A stretch of 6,542 nucleotides of DNA from Candidatus Zixiibacteriota bacterium (GCA_014730285.1 WJIM01000278.1:1-6542), one strand, 5' to 3'; shown: positions 1 to 6,542, counted from the stretch's first letter. Made by a program: numbers and translations. The notes: generated from the letters alone by a model not told the origin.

Positions 1-1
1 A

Positions 2-1492
2 ATTTACGCCCACGGCGGGACAAGTATTCCGGAAGGTAATATTTCAGGAACGTGGACAAAATCCGGTTCGCCTTACTACATCGAGGGAGACGTAACCGTG
101 CCGACCGGTGAATCGTTAACTATCGAGGCCGGCGTCGAGGTTATCTTTAAAGGCTGGTATCATTTTTATGTACACGGTTTACTACAAGCCGATGGCACCC
201 AGACGATGTCTATTACCTTTACCCCGGAGGACACAACCAATACCTGGAGGGGAATGCGCATTTCGGATGCCTCCGACGACACCTATTTAAAGTGGTGCAC
301 CCTTGAATTCGGCGACGCTACCGGCGAAAATCCGCTGGACCGGGGCGGCGCCCTTTACGTGCTCAATACCAGCCCCACCATCGAAAACAGCACCTTCCGT
401 AAGAGCGAAGCTGGCGATCACGGCGGCGGTATCTATCTGGAAAATGCCCATGCTGTTATTGACGGTTGTACCATTACGGAAAATACTTCAGGCACAGGGA
501 CAACAAATTATGGCGGTGGTATGTCTATTATCGATTCCAATCCCACCATCAGGAATTCGGAAATCAGTAATAATAATATCTATGTATCCGGCAGTTTCTC
601 GTCCGGTCGTGGATCAGGCGGCGGCATCTATCTGGATAATTCGGACGCCGTGCTGGAATACAATATCATCAGTAACAATGAAATCGGCGGAAGCGGCAAT
701 ACGGGAAGTTATGCCCGGGGCGCCGCGATCTACGCTTATGGATCCGATCCGGAGGTGATCAATAATACCATCACGGGCAATGTGGCCGATCTGGATGTTA
801 TCGCCGATGAACAGGGTGGTGTCATGTATATCACTGTTTCTGATCCGGTATTTGTCAATAGTATTTTATGGGATAATACGCCGCAGGATATTTTTATCGC
901 CCAGGATGTTACCGCTGCCTCAGTGATGCTTGCATACTGTGATATGCAGGGCGGTCAGGATTCGGTTTTCTACGGCGATAACGGCACGTTATACTGGCAG
1001 GAGGGTAATATTGACAGCGATCCGCTCTTTATTGACGCCTCCCAGGAAGATTATCATCTTTCCGCCGGGTCCCCCTGTATCGATGCCGGTACGGCCTATT
1101 ACGAATGGAACGGGGATGTACTGGTCAATTTATCTTCAGGTGAATATAATGGTTCAGCCCCGGACATGGGTGCTTTGGAATCGGGGACGCCATCGGCAAT
1201 TAAAGATGAAGGCGCCATTGCAAATCGCTTTGAACTGAACCAAAACTACCCGAATCCCTTCAATCCGGCAACGACCATTCAATACAATCTTTCGAATGAG
1301 ACACAAGTCGAACTAACGGTTTTTAATCTTTTGGGACAGCAAATATCAACGCTGGTTAAAGCTAAACAGGCAGCCGGACAGCATGAAGCCGAGTGGAATC
1401 CTGCACTAAACGGTGTTCCAGGCGGTGTTTATTTTTATCGTCTGAAAACGAATCATGGTACTAAAACCGGAAAAATGATATATCTACCATAA
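2..1492 (+). CDS. Secreted right-handed beta-helix protein with C-terminal sorting domain (5' partial)
   Basis: This is the 3' part of a longer gene; the reading frame is open from base 2, so the true start lies left of the window. A GTG at 98 is in frame but is not the start, because the 32 codons before it match the paralog downstream (GNISGTW, SPYYIEGDVTVP). The visible protein has about 496 residues. It contains a beta-helix with recurring GGGIY/GGALY turns and N-T-I-x-N coils of the polymorphic outer-membrane-repeat/NosD-like kind. A choice-of-anchor-Q-like segment follows at 1019-1183 (DPLF, YHLSAGSPCIDAG, PDMGALE). The sorting domain is at 1229-1489 (QNYPNPFNP, LLGQ, STLV, GVYFYR). The protein is expected to be exported and attached to or released from the cell surface. 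No catalytic residues are recognisable, so adhesion, glycan binding or a structural role is inferred only. By analogy with the next gene, a PKD domain probably lies just upstream. A terminator follows 84 bases after the stop codon. Confidence 0.9.
   Translation: MYAHGGTSIPEGNISGTWTKSGSPYYIEGDVTVPTGESLTIEAGVEVIFKGWYHFYVHGLLQADGTQTMSITFTPEDTTNTWRGMRISDASDDTYLKWCTLEFGDATGENPLDRGGALYVLNTSPTIENSTFRKSEAGDHGGGIYLENAHAVIDGCTITENTSGTGTTNYGGGMSIIDSNPTIRNSEISNNNIYVSGSFSSGRGSGGGIYLDNSDAVLEYNIISNNEIGGSGNTGSYARGAAIYAYGSDPEVINNTITGNVADLDVIADEQGGVMYITVSDPVFVNSILWDNTPQDIFIAQDVTAASVMLAYCDMQGGQDSVFYGDNGTLYWQEGNIDSDPLFIDASQEDYHLSAGSPCIDAGTAYYEWNGDVLVNLSSGEYNGSAPDMGALESGTPSAIKDEGAIANRFELNQNYPNPFNPATTIQYNLSNETQVELTVFNLLGQQISTLVKAKQAAGQHEAEWNPALNGVPGGVYFYRLKTNHGTKTGKMIYLP
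29..1183 (+). repeat. Beta-helix plus anchor-Q module, copy 1 (first protein)
   Basis: This is one of three homologous modules of about 1.15 kb in the window; the others are at 1874-3034 and 3320-4456. Each begins with G-[ND]-I-x-GTW and IEGD-[VL]-T-[VI]-P, passes through a long beta-helix, and ends with the DAGT-x-YYE and APDMGALE segment. Protein similarity to the module at 1874-3034 is very high over the middle (for example GSGNTGSYARG and DAGTAYYEWNGDVLVNL are identical). Many third codon positions differ, so the duplication is not recent and the protein sequence has been kept under selection. Confidence 0.85.
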
Positions 1493-1575
1493 TTTCAGAA
1501 AATGAAAATCACTGCGATAGTCATGACTTAAATTGAATCGACTATCTTCTGCTCTTTAACGAAACGTTTATGAGG

Positions 1576-1604
1576 CCGGCCTTCTTAAGAAGGTCGGTTT
1601 TTTT
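1576..1604 (+). terminator. Rho-independent terminator of the first surface-protein gene
   Basis: A 9-bp stem with one G-T wobble pairs CCGGCCTTC (1576-1584) with GAAGGTCGG (1589-1597) around a TTAA loop. Seven T residues follow directly (1598-1604). It lies 84 bases after the stop codon at 1490-1492. This is a classic intrinsic terminator. Confidence 0.9.
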
Positions 1605-1703
1605 AATCATATGCATTTTGGAAATTCAGTTTAGAAAATTCAATCGGCCTCAGGCAAAAATATATATAACTGCAATGAAATATTAAATTATCTTATACGT
1701 TGG

Positions 1704-1755
1704 TACCTTCTGTTACTCGAATGTTAATATTTTGCGAGGAATGTTGCTGAAGGTA
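1704..1755 (+). promoter_or_regulatory. Possible structured leader or operator upstream of the second surface gene
   Basis: TACCTTC (1704-1710) is exactly complementary to GAAGGTA (1749-1755). Inside this pair, CTCG (1716-1719) is complementary to CGAG (1735-1738), so the two pairs nest. The same stretch holds a direct repeat, GAATGTT at 1719-1725 and 1739-1745, spaced 20 bases, about two helical turns. It could be an RNA leader hairpin or a protein-binding site. No riboswitch class is recognised, and short matches can arise by chance in AT-rich DNA. Confidence 0.3.
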
Positions 1756-1763
1756 TATATATT
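1732..1763 (+). promoter_or_regulatory. Weak candidate promoter for the second surface gene
   Basis: TTGCGA at 1732-1737 could act as a -35 element, with TATATA at 1756-1761 (18-base spacer) or TATATT at 1758-1763 (20-base spacer) as the -10. The start codon lies about 40 bases further on. Neither element is a full consensus match. Other AT-rich hexamers occur upstream around 1660-1700, so the transcription start could lie earlier, which would place the nested inverted repeat in the mRNA leader. Confidence 0.25.
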
Positions 1764-1790
1764 TTAATTATGAGCATTGAATGAAGTCTA

Positions 1791-1796
1791 AAGGAG
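1791..1796 (+). promoter_or_regulatory. Ribosome binding site deciding the start at 1802
   Basis: AAGGAG lies five bases before the ATG at 1802. An earlier in-frame ATG at 1781 has no comparable purine-rich site in front of it (the preceding bases are TGAGCATTGA), and its first codons would overlap this ribosome binding site. The ATG at 1802 also puts the signal peptide right at the N-terminus. Confidence 0.85.
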
Positions 1797-1801
1797 ATAA
1801 C

Positions 1802-4759
1802 ATGCGGTTCGTTTCTATCACAAAAATATGTATTCTGTTCCTGCTGGCGTTATCTTTTTTATCCGCCCAAACCGTTATACAGGAAGGCGATATCGAGGGA
1901 ACCTGGACGACAGCTGACGCACCTTATTTAATTGAAGGCGATTTAACGATACCCGCGAATAAAACATTGACAATTGAACCGGGTGTTGATGTACTGTTTC
2001 AAAGCTGGTATAAAATTACCATTAATGGTTATATACAGGCACAGGGTACTGAAAGTATGCCCATTATTTTTACGACCGAAGATACAACAACGGGCTGGGT
2101 AGGACTACGCTTTATCAATGCCCCCGACAGCAGTCACCTGAAATACTGTATACTTGAATTCGGTCAGGCTACCGGCGCCGATCCTCTGGATAAAGGTGGC
2201 GCTGTCTACATTAGTAATTCAAATCCTGTTATTGAAAATTGCACCATTCGAAAAAGCGAGGCGGATGACAAAGGCGGCGGAATATATATGGAAAACGCAT
2301 CACCGCGCATTGATTATTCAACAGTTACGGAAAACCTGGTTGGTTATACCGCGACCAGTACCGGAGGCGGGATCTACTGTATCGATTCCAATCCGGTAAT
2401 CAGATATTCACACATTAGTAAGAACGAAGTTTATGTATCGGGTGGCTTTTCACCGGGCCGAGGTACCGGCGGTGGTATCTATCTGAATAATTCGGATGCC
2501 GTTCTTGAATATAATATCATCAGCGAAAATGTAATAGACGGGAGCGGTAATACCGGCAGTTACGCCCGTGGCGGCGCAGTTTATGCTACTTCTTCCGACG
2601 CACAATTTATCGGAAACACCATCACCGGAAATATTGCCGGACTCGATGTTAACGGGGAAGAACAGGGCGGTATTCTTTATATTGCTTCTTCCCATCCGGT
2701 TATGGTTAATAATATTTTATGGGATAACTCACCCCAGGATATTTACTTCAGTGATAGTGCGATTGATGCATCGGTTGTGCTTGCCTATTGCGACCTGCAG
2801 GGTGGACAGTCGGCCGTGGTTACAGGATCCGGCGGGACCCTGTACTGGCAGGAAGGCAATATAAACAGCGATCCCTTATTTGTAGATATCCAAGAAGAAA
2901 ATTATCACCTGTCTGCCGGTTCACCAGCTATTGATGCCGGAACCGCTTACTATGAATGGAACGGCGATGTCCTGGTCAACTTGCAATCCGATGCATATGT
3001 AGGCTCTGCTCCCGATATGGGCGCCTTGGAATATAATTCTGGTGATGACAACAATCAGCCGCCTTCGGCAATCATTATAACCGATAAAGTGGAAGGCAGC
3101 GCGCCGTTAACGGTTTCATTCGACGGGACGGATTCTTATGACGATGATGGCAGTATAAGTAGTTATTACTGGGATTTCGCGGACGGAACAAGCTCGACGG
3201 ATGCGCAGGTTTCGCATATCTTTCCAGATACCGGCAATTATTTTGTAAATCTTACAATAACGGATAACGACGGCGCAAGAGATCGTGAAACGGTACGAAT
3301 CCATGTCCACGATGGAACCAGTATCGCAGCCGGAAACATTTCGGGAACCTGGCAAAAATCAAAGTCACCCTATTACATTGAAGGTGATGTGACGGTTCCG
3401 GAAGGATCAACATTGACAATAGAACCCGGCGTTAAAGTGATATTTAAGAGCTGGTACCAGTTCGCTGTAAATGGTAAGCTGGACGCTCGCGGGACCGAGC
3501 AAGACTCCATCATATTTACCCCGCAGGATTCGGCCCTGGGCTGGGTTGGCATCCGTTTTACAAAATCGGACAGCAGTTATCTTGCTTATTGTTTGATTGA
3601 AGAAGGAAAGGCCACCGGCGCGGAGCCGACCGATACGGGCGGTGGTGTTTATATTGACAGTGCTTATGTGGAAATTACCAACAGTCAGATTCTTGAAAAT
3701 CGTGCCAAACAAAGCGGCGCCGGAATTTATATGCGCAAATCAAACGCACTTATAAAACATACAACGATCAGCAGAAACTCGAATGGTAATTATACCGGAT
3801 CATCCTCCGGAGGAGCAATATACTGTACGGAGTCCAACTCGAAGATTATAGAATGTACAATTGCTGACAACGAATTGTATGTTTCCGGATCATTTTCAAC
3901 CGCTCATGGCTCCGGTGCCGGATTATATTTATACCTCTCCGATCCAGAAATACGTAATACAATCTTTGATAATAACCAGGTCAATGAAAATGTGGAAAGT
4001 GAAGCTCGCGGCGGGGCAATCTATCTTTATTATTCAGACCCGGTAATCGCCAATTGCACATTTTACGGAAATCATGCGGGAGATGCCGGCGGTGCCATGT
4101 ACCTGTATCAATCCGATCCTAATGTTGTAAATTCAATATTATGGAATGGTTCGCCTCAGGAAATCTATTGTTCCGCGAACGGGCTGGCCAGTAATATCAT
4201 GGTTGCTTATTCGGATATCGAAGGCGGCCAGGCAGGAATTATTACCAATGATATCTCAAACATAGACTGGAGAGAGGGTAATATCAATTCTGATCCGTTG
4301 TTTTCCGATCCCGCCGGCGATGATTTTAATTTGCAGCCATTCTCACCCTGCGTCGATGCCGGAACCGATTATTATGAATATCAAGGTGATGTGCTTGTTG
4401 ATATCGATGCCGCTGACTACAACGGAACAGCACCCGATATGGGCGCCCTTGAATCGGGTACGGTCTCTGTTATTGATGAAGAAATGGGCATTGCCGGCGA
4501 TTTTACTCTGCACCAGAACTACCCAAATCCCTTTAATCCGGTGACCAACATCCGTTTTGCCATTCCGTCAGCGCGCCACGTTACCCTGGAGCTGTATTCG
4601 ACTATCGGTCAGAAAATCAAGACGCTGGTCAATGAAGCCATGCCGACGGGCGTGCATGAAGTTCGCTTTAATGGAAATGATTTATCCAGCGGCGTGTATC
4701 TGTATCGCATCAAAGCAGGCGATTTTGTCGATACCCGGCGGATGTTATTGATTAAATAA
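1802..4759 (+). CDS. Secreted two-module beta-helix/PKD surface protein with C-terminal sorting domain
   Basis: This complete protein has 985 residues from the ATG at 1802, chosen over the in-frame ATG at 1781 because of the AAGGAG site. Residues 1-23 form a signal peptide: basic start, hydrophobic core ILFLLALSF, cleavage near LSAQ, and no lipobox. Domains in order: beta-helix module A (about 25-411) ending in an anchor-Q-like segment (357-411); a PKD domain (about 420-503, with the typical YYWDFADG and HIFPDTGNYFVNLTITDNDGA); beta-helix module B (about 507-885) with its own anchor-Q-like segment from 831; and a sorting domain from 901 (QNYPNPFNP, IGQ, KTLV, GVYLYRIK). Family knowledge predicts export by Sec and then crossing of the outer membrane by a type IX/Por-like route. 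The solenoid and PKD parts suggest binding to glycans, surfaces or other proteins; no enzymatic site is evident. The gene is flanked by its own leader and terminator, so it looks monocistronic. It is a paralog of the preceding gene. Confidence 0.93.
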   Translation: MRFVSITKICILFLLALSFLSAQTVIQEGDIEGTWTTADAPYLIEGDLTIPANKTLTIEPGVDVLFQSWYKITINGYIQAQGTESMPIIFTTEDTTTGWVGLRFINAPDSSHLKYCILEFGQATGADPLDKGGAVYISNSNPVIENCTIRKSEADDKGGGIYMENASPRIDYSTVTENLVGYTATSTGGGIYCIDSNPVIRYSHISKNEVYVSGGFSPGRGTGGGIYLNNSDAVLEYNIISENVIDGSGNTGSYARGGAVYATSSDAQFIGNTITGNIAGLDVNGEEQGGILYIASSHPVMVNNILWDNSPQDIYFSDSAIDASVVLAYCDLQGGQSAVVTGSGGTLYWQEGNINSDPLFVDIQEENYHLSAGSPAIDAGTAYYEWNGDVLVNLQSDAYVGSAPDMGALEYNSGDDNNQPPSAIIITDKVEGSAPLTVSFDGTDSYDDDGSISSYYWDFADGTSSTDAQVSHIFPDTGNYFVNLTITDNDGARDRETVRIHVHDGTSIAAGNISGTWQKSKSPYYIEGDVTVPEGSTLTIEPGVKVIFKSWYQFAVNGKLDARGTEQDSIIFTPQDSALGWVGIRFTKSDSSYLAYCLIEEGKATGAEPTDTGGGVYIDSAYVEITNSQILENRAKQSGAGIYMRKSNALIKHTTISRNSNGNYTGSSSGGAIYCTESNSKIIECTIADNELYVSGSFSTAHGSGAGLYLYLSDPEIRNTIFDNNQVNENVESEARGGAIYLYYSDPVIANCTFYGNHAGDAGGAMYLYQSDPNVVNSILWNGSPQEIYCSANGLASNIMVAYSDIEGGQAGIITNDISNIDWREGNINSDPLFSDPAGDDFNLQPFSPCVDAGTDYYEYQGDVLVDIDAADYNGTAPDMGALESGTVSVIDEEMGIAGDFTLHQNYPNPFNPVTNIRFAIPSARHVTLELYSTIGQKIKTLVNEAMPTGVHEVRFNGNDLSSGVYLYRIKAGDFVDTRRMLLIK
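1874..3034 (+). repeat. Beta-helix plus anchor-Q module A (second protein)
   Basis: This is the N-terminal copy of the module, starting right after the signal peptide (EGDIEGTW, LIEGDLTIP) and ending at PDMGALE. Its anchor-Q-like segment lies in mid-protein, followed by PKD instead of a sorting domain. That is what a fusion of two once-terminal modules would look like. Its middle is the closest relative of the module in the preceding gene. Confidence 0.85.
3059..3312 (+). other. PKD domain linking the two beta-helix modules
   Basis: About 85 residues with the PKD hallmarks: PPSA at the start, GSAPLTVSFDGTDSYDDDG, YYWDFADG, and H-x-F-P-DTGNYFVNLTITDNDGA. PKD domains are Ig-like beta-sandwich spacers common in surface and secreted proteins, so it probably holds the two solenoids apart or helps binding. 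The residues after it (VHDGTSIAAGNISGTW) resemble the first visible residues of the preceding gene (AHGGTSIPEGNISGTW). Confidence 0.9.
3320..4456 (+). repeat. Beta-helix plus anchor-Q module B (second protein)
   Basis: This is the C-terminal copy, starting at SIAAGNISGTW and ending at APDMGALESG before the sorting domain. It keeps the GGGVY/GGAIY turn motif and the YVSGSFS segment. Its middle differs clearly from the other two copies: SDPEIRNTIFDNN stands where they have SDAVLEYNIIS, and the GSGNTGSYARG stretch is replaced. Confidence 0.85.
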
Positions 4760-4773
4760 CCGATTATTTAACA

Positions 4774-4803
4774 GGCCGGCTGTTAAGCGGCCGGCCAGTT
4801 TTT
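4774..4803 (+). terminator. Rho-independent terminator of the second surface-protein gene
   Basis: GGCCGGC (4774-4780) pairs perfectly with GCCGGCC (4790-4796) around a nine-base loop, followed after AG by five T residues (4799-4803). It begins 15 bases after the stop codon. The stem shares the GGCCGG core with the terminator at 1576-1604 and the hairpin at 4977-4994. Confidence 0.85.
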
Positions 4804-4976
4804 CAATATGATGATATATCGTTGGTCCCTCTGAAAACGCTCATCAAAATATGCACCTATAAAGCTCCCATTTCAAAATCATGAATAACTTTATAAATGA
4901 TAATTAGCATCCTGACATTCATCAGATAAAGCACAAAATCGGTAAAAATGGAATGCTTTGATGGTTCTTCGTTAGC

Positions 4977-4994
4977 CCGGCCTGTTATGGCCGG
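4977..4994. repeat. GGCCGG-type hairpin in the convergent intergenic region
   Basis: CCGGCC (4977-4982) pairs perfectly with GGCCGG (4989-4994) around TGTTAT. No T run follows on either strand, so it is not a standard intrinsic terminator. It resembles the stem-loop at 4774-4796 in both stem core and loop start (CTGTTA), so it may be a decayed terminator, a backup one, or a member of a small repeat family. Confidence 0.6.
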
Positions 4995-4995
4995 T

Positions 4996-5030
4996 AATAA
5001 AATAAATAGCCCCCAATCTGGCTCCGGGCT
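4996..5030 (-). terminator. Candidate terminator of the cytochrome gene
   Basis: Read on the minus strand, AGCCC (5030-5026) can pair with GGGCT (5012-5008), with a second short CCA/TGG pairing inside. The T-rich stretch ATTTATTTTATT follows. It begins about 18 bases after the TAG stop codon. The stem is short and bulged, so the assignment is tentative; the hairpin at 4977-4994 lies just beyond and could add to termination. Confidence 0.4.
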
Positions 5031-5047
5031 TCAGCCTGTTTAAAAAC

Positions 5048-6538
5048 CTACGGACTCAAACCCGTATGACATTCCGTACACAACATCATCTCCCAGGCGC
5101 CGCCGATATCCACCGGATGTTCAAACTCCAGCGGGTTATCCAGAGTGGCCATTTGCAGGTTATCGTCCGTACCCTGGGCGTTGATGTTATGGCACAAGTT
5201 GCAATCCCTGGATATCGGTTGGTCATCGGTTGTCACATGCTGGCCGTCATGGCATCGGAAGCAGCCTTCAAATTCCATGTGGCCGATATGGTTGGGAAAA
5301 GCGCTCCAGCGCACTTTCATGCGCGGGAATATATTTTCACCGAATGCCTCCTGCAGTCCTCTTACGGCCTGATCGATGAGTCGGGAATTGTCGCGAACAA
5401 TCTGTGGATAATTGGCGTCATAATGGGCGGTTATTGTGCTGTCGATAGCCTGCATGGCGATTTCCATTGATGCATATTCCTCGGCGCAAATTTCCATGGA
5501 CAGCGCTTTGATGCCCGGCAATGCTTTGGGAATAGAGCCGGCAGTAAGCGCTTCGTCGACAAAAAAGGCCGGCGGCTGATATTGGTGAGAAGGACGGTTA
5601 TGACAATCGATGCATTCCATGGTGCGGATTTCCGCTGTAGGAATCGTATCGGCATCCAAATCGGACATGGTATCCTGATAAACCAGGGTATCGCCGGTTT
5701 CTAAATTGATATAGCGCACCCAGGGCAGTTCTTCCCGGGCTTCGTCTGCGGCATAATATTGCACCTTTATATCGGGATTGATATGCCAGTGGATGCCTTC
5801 TTTCAGACCCTCTGCCTGATGTTCGGCCCCAATCTTCATATTCAGCTTGATTTGCCAGCGGGTATTGTTTTCATCCGATTGGTAATGGTATTCCGTTCGC
5901 AATTGATGGGCATAAAATTTCTGCGGCCAGTGGCATTTTTCACAGATTTCTCTGGAGGGCCGCAAATTATGGATGGGCGTAGGGATGGGCCGGGGATATT
6001 TTTCAAAAGTTACCGAATAGACCTGATACAAACCGGATAATTTGGAACGCACATACCAGTCGGCCCCTTCGCCCACATGGCAATCCACGCAGGGCACTCG
6101 GGCATGGGGCGAATGCTGGTAAGCGGTATACTCCGGTTTCATTACACTATGACACACTTTGCCGCAAAATTCCACCGACTCTGTAAATTGAAAGGCTTCA
6201 TAACTGCCGATGGCCGTCATGAACAGAAAGATGACGGTTCCGATGGTAAAAACGAAAAAGGCGTTGCGATGGGTGGATTTGTTCAAATCCACATAGGGCC
6301 AGGGCGGCTCCTCAGCGATCCGTTTCCGCTGCCGCAGCATGCCTATGGGAATGAGTAGTAGACCGATGATTAAAATGCCCGGAAGGAGAATATAAACGAT
6401 GATTCCCAAATAAGCCCCGCCCCCGAAAAACATGGAAATGGCGGATATGAATACGATCATGAAAAAACTGATGACGGCAATCACCGAACCGATGACGGAT
6501 AACCAATTCTTGGCCGTTCTGGGAAATTGTAGTTTCAT
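5048..6538 (-). CDS. NapC/NirT-family membrane-anchored heptaheme cytochrome c
   Basis: This 496-residue protein probably oxidises membrane quinol and passes electrons to periplasmic or outer-membrane partners. Three membrane segments are visible at about 12-37, 41-68 and 92-113. RQRKR (69-73) between the second and third fits a cytoplasmic loop, which puts the remaining heme domain in the periplasm. Seven covalent heme sites are seen: C125-C129-H130 (CGKVCH, three residues between the cysteines), C150 (CVDCH), C199 (CEKCH), C309 (CIDCH), C426 (CFRCH), C446 (CNLCH) and C487 (CTECH). The stretches SVMKPEYTAYQHSPHARV, SKLSGLYQV and YPRPIPTPIHNLRP are typical of a large NapC/NirT-like family. 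Classical NapC and NrfH have four hemes and one membrane segment, so this is an expanded form. Only four bases before the ATG are visible, so the ribosome binding site and the start cannot be confirmed. The physiological acceptor is unknown; a role specifically in nitrate or nitrite reduction is not shown. Confidence 0.9.
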   Translation of the reverse strand: MKLQFPRTAKNWLSVIGSVIAVISFFMIVFISAISMFFGGGAYLGIIVYILLPGILIIGLLLIPIGMLRQRKRIAEEPPWPYVDLNKSTHRNAFFVFTIGTVIFLFMTAIGSYEAFQFTESVEFCGKVCHSVMKPEYTAYQHSPHARVPCVDCHVGEGADWYVRSKLSGLYQVYSVTFEKYPRPIPTPIHNLRPSREICEKCHWPQKFYAHQLRTEYHYQSDENNTRWQIKLNMKIGAEHQAEGLKEGIHWHINPDIKVQYYAADEAREELPWVRYINLETGDTLVYQDTMSDLDADTIPTAEIRTMECIDCHNRPSHQYQPPAFFVDEALTAGSIPKALPGIKALSMEICAEEYASMEIAMQAIDSTITAHYDANYPQIVRDNSRLIDQAVRGLQEAFGENIFPRMKVRWSAFPNHIGHMEFEGCFRCHDGQHVTTDDQPISRDCNLCHNINAQGTDDNLQMATLDNPLEFEHPVDIGGAWEMMLCTECHTGLSP

Positions 6539-6542
6539 TATA

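Larger units (their letters stand above)
1493..1801. other. Intergenic region between the two surface-protein genes
   Basis: No coding region is supported in these 309 bases. They contain a 7-bp inverted repeat (GATAGTC at 1516-1522, GACTATC at 1540-1546, 17-base loop), an intrinsic terminator at 1576-1604, and from about 1610 onward an AT-rich stretch with several TATATA-like runs. The last 100 bases hold a nested inverted repeat and a 7-base direct repeat, described separately, before the ribosome binding site of the next gene. Terminator plus AT-rich leader suggest that the two surface genes are transcribed separately. Confidence 0.7.

Noticed and set aside
98..100. GTG as the start codon of the first surface-protein gene
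   Set aside because: The frame stays open to base 2, and the codons before the GTG encode residues homologous to the downstream paralog, so the GTG is internal.
303..758. 151-codon open frame in another frame inside the first surface-protein gene
   Set aside because: It overlaps the conserved beta-helix frame entirely, and its translation has no recognisable features.
400..800. Recurrent GGCGGCGGTATCTATCTG-like stretches as possible CRISPR or satellite repeats
   Set aside because: They are imperfect, lie in frame, and encode the GGGIYL turns of the beta-helix, with no regular spacer length.
1516..1546. GATAGTC/GACTATC inverted repeat as a terminator
   Set aside because: The stem is only 7 bp with a 17-base loop and no T run directly after it; the strong terminator at 1576-1604 accounts for gene-end function.
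1802..1870. Lipoprotein signal peptide in the second surface protein (a cysteine occurs near the start)
   Set aside because: The cysteine at residue 10 precedes the hydrophobic core and is not in a lipobox; the segment ends with an ordinary LSAQ-type cleavage site.
5066..5470. 134-codon open frame on the plus strand, opposite the cytochrome gene
   Set aside because: It is fully antisense to a strongly supported seven-heme cytochrome and has no recognisable domain or ribosome binding site. It is a shadow of the real frame.

Overview
The window holds two tandem plus-strand genes for large secreted right-handed beta-helix proteins (the first cut by the left edge), and a convergent minus-strand gene for a membrane-anchored seven-heme NapC/NirT-type cytochrome c that nearly reaches the right edge. 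No tRNA, rRNA, CRISPR array, transposase or integrase is visible.

The two beta-helix proteins end in a domain with the pattern F-x-L-x-QNYPNPFNP, then LGQ, TLV and GVY-Y-R. C-terminal secretion/sorting domains of this kind (type IX or Por-like, FlgD-Ig-like fold) are typical of the FCB group and of Calditrichota, KSB1 or Ignavibacteria-like lineages. Together with the multiheme NapC-type protein, this suggests a Gram-negative anaerobe or facultative anaerobe from one of those lineages, often known only from metagenomes. The placement is an inference from protein style, not from a marker gene.

Layout. 2-1492: C-terminal part of the first surface protein. 1493-1801: intergenic region with a strong intrinsic terminator and an AT-rich leader before the next gene. 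1802-4759: complete surface protein (985 aa) built as signal peptide, beta-helix module A, PKD domain, beta-helix module B and sorting domain. 4760-5047: intergenic region between convergent genes, with a terminator for each side plus an extra GC-rich hairpin. 5048-6538, minus strand: the cytochrome.

The two plus-strand proteins are paralogs. The visible module of the first is a mosaic relative to the second: its beginning and end resemble module B, while its long middle resembles module A. This points to module shuffling or gene conversion in a repetitive surface-protein locus. The cytochrome is probably unrelated in function; it likely passes electrons from the quinol pool to periplasmic or outer-membrane partners. 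Nothing in the window proves a new biological system. The module mosaic, the seven-heme count with a CX3CH first site, and the structured leader of the second surface gene are the points most worth following up.
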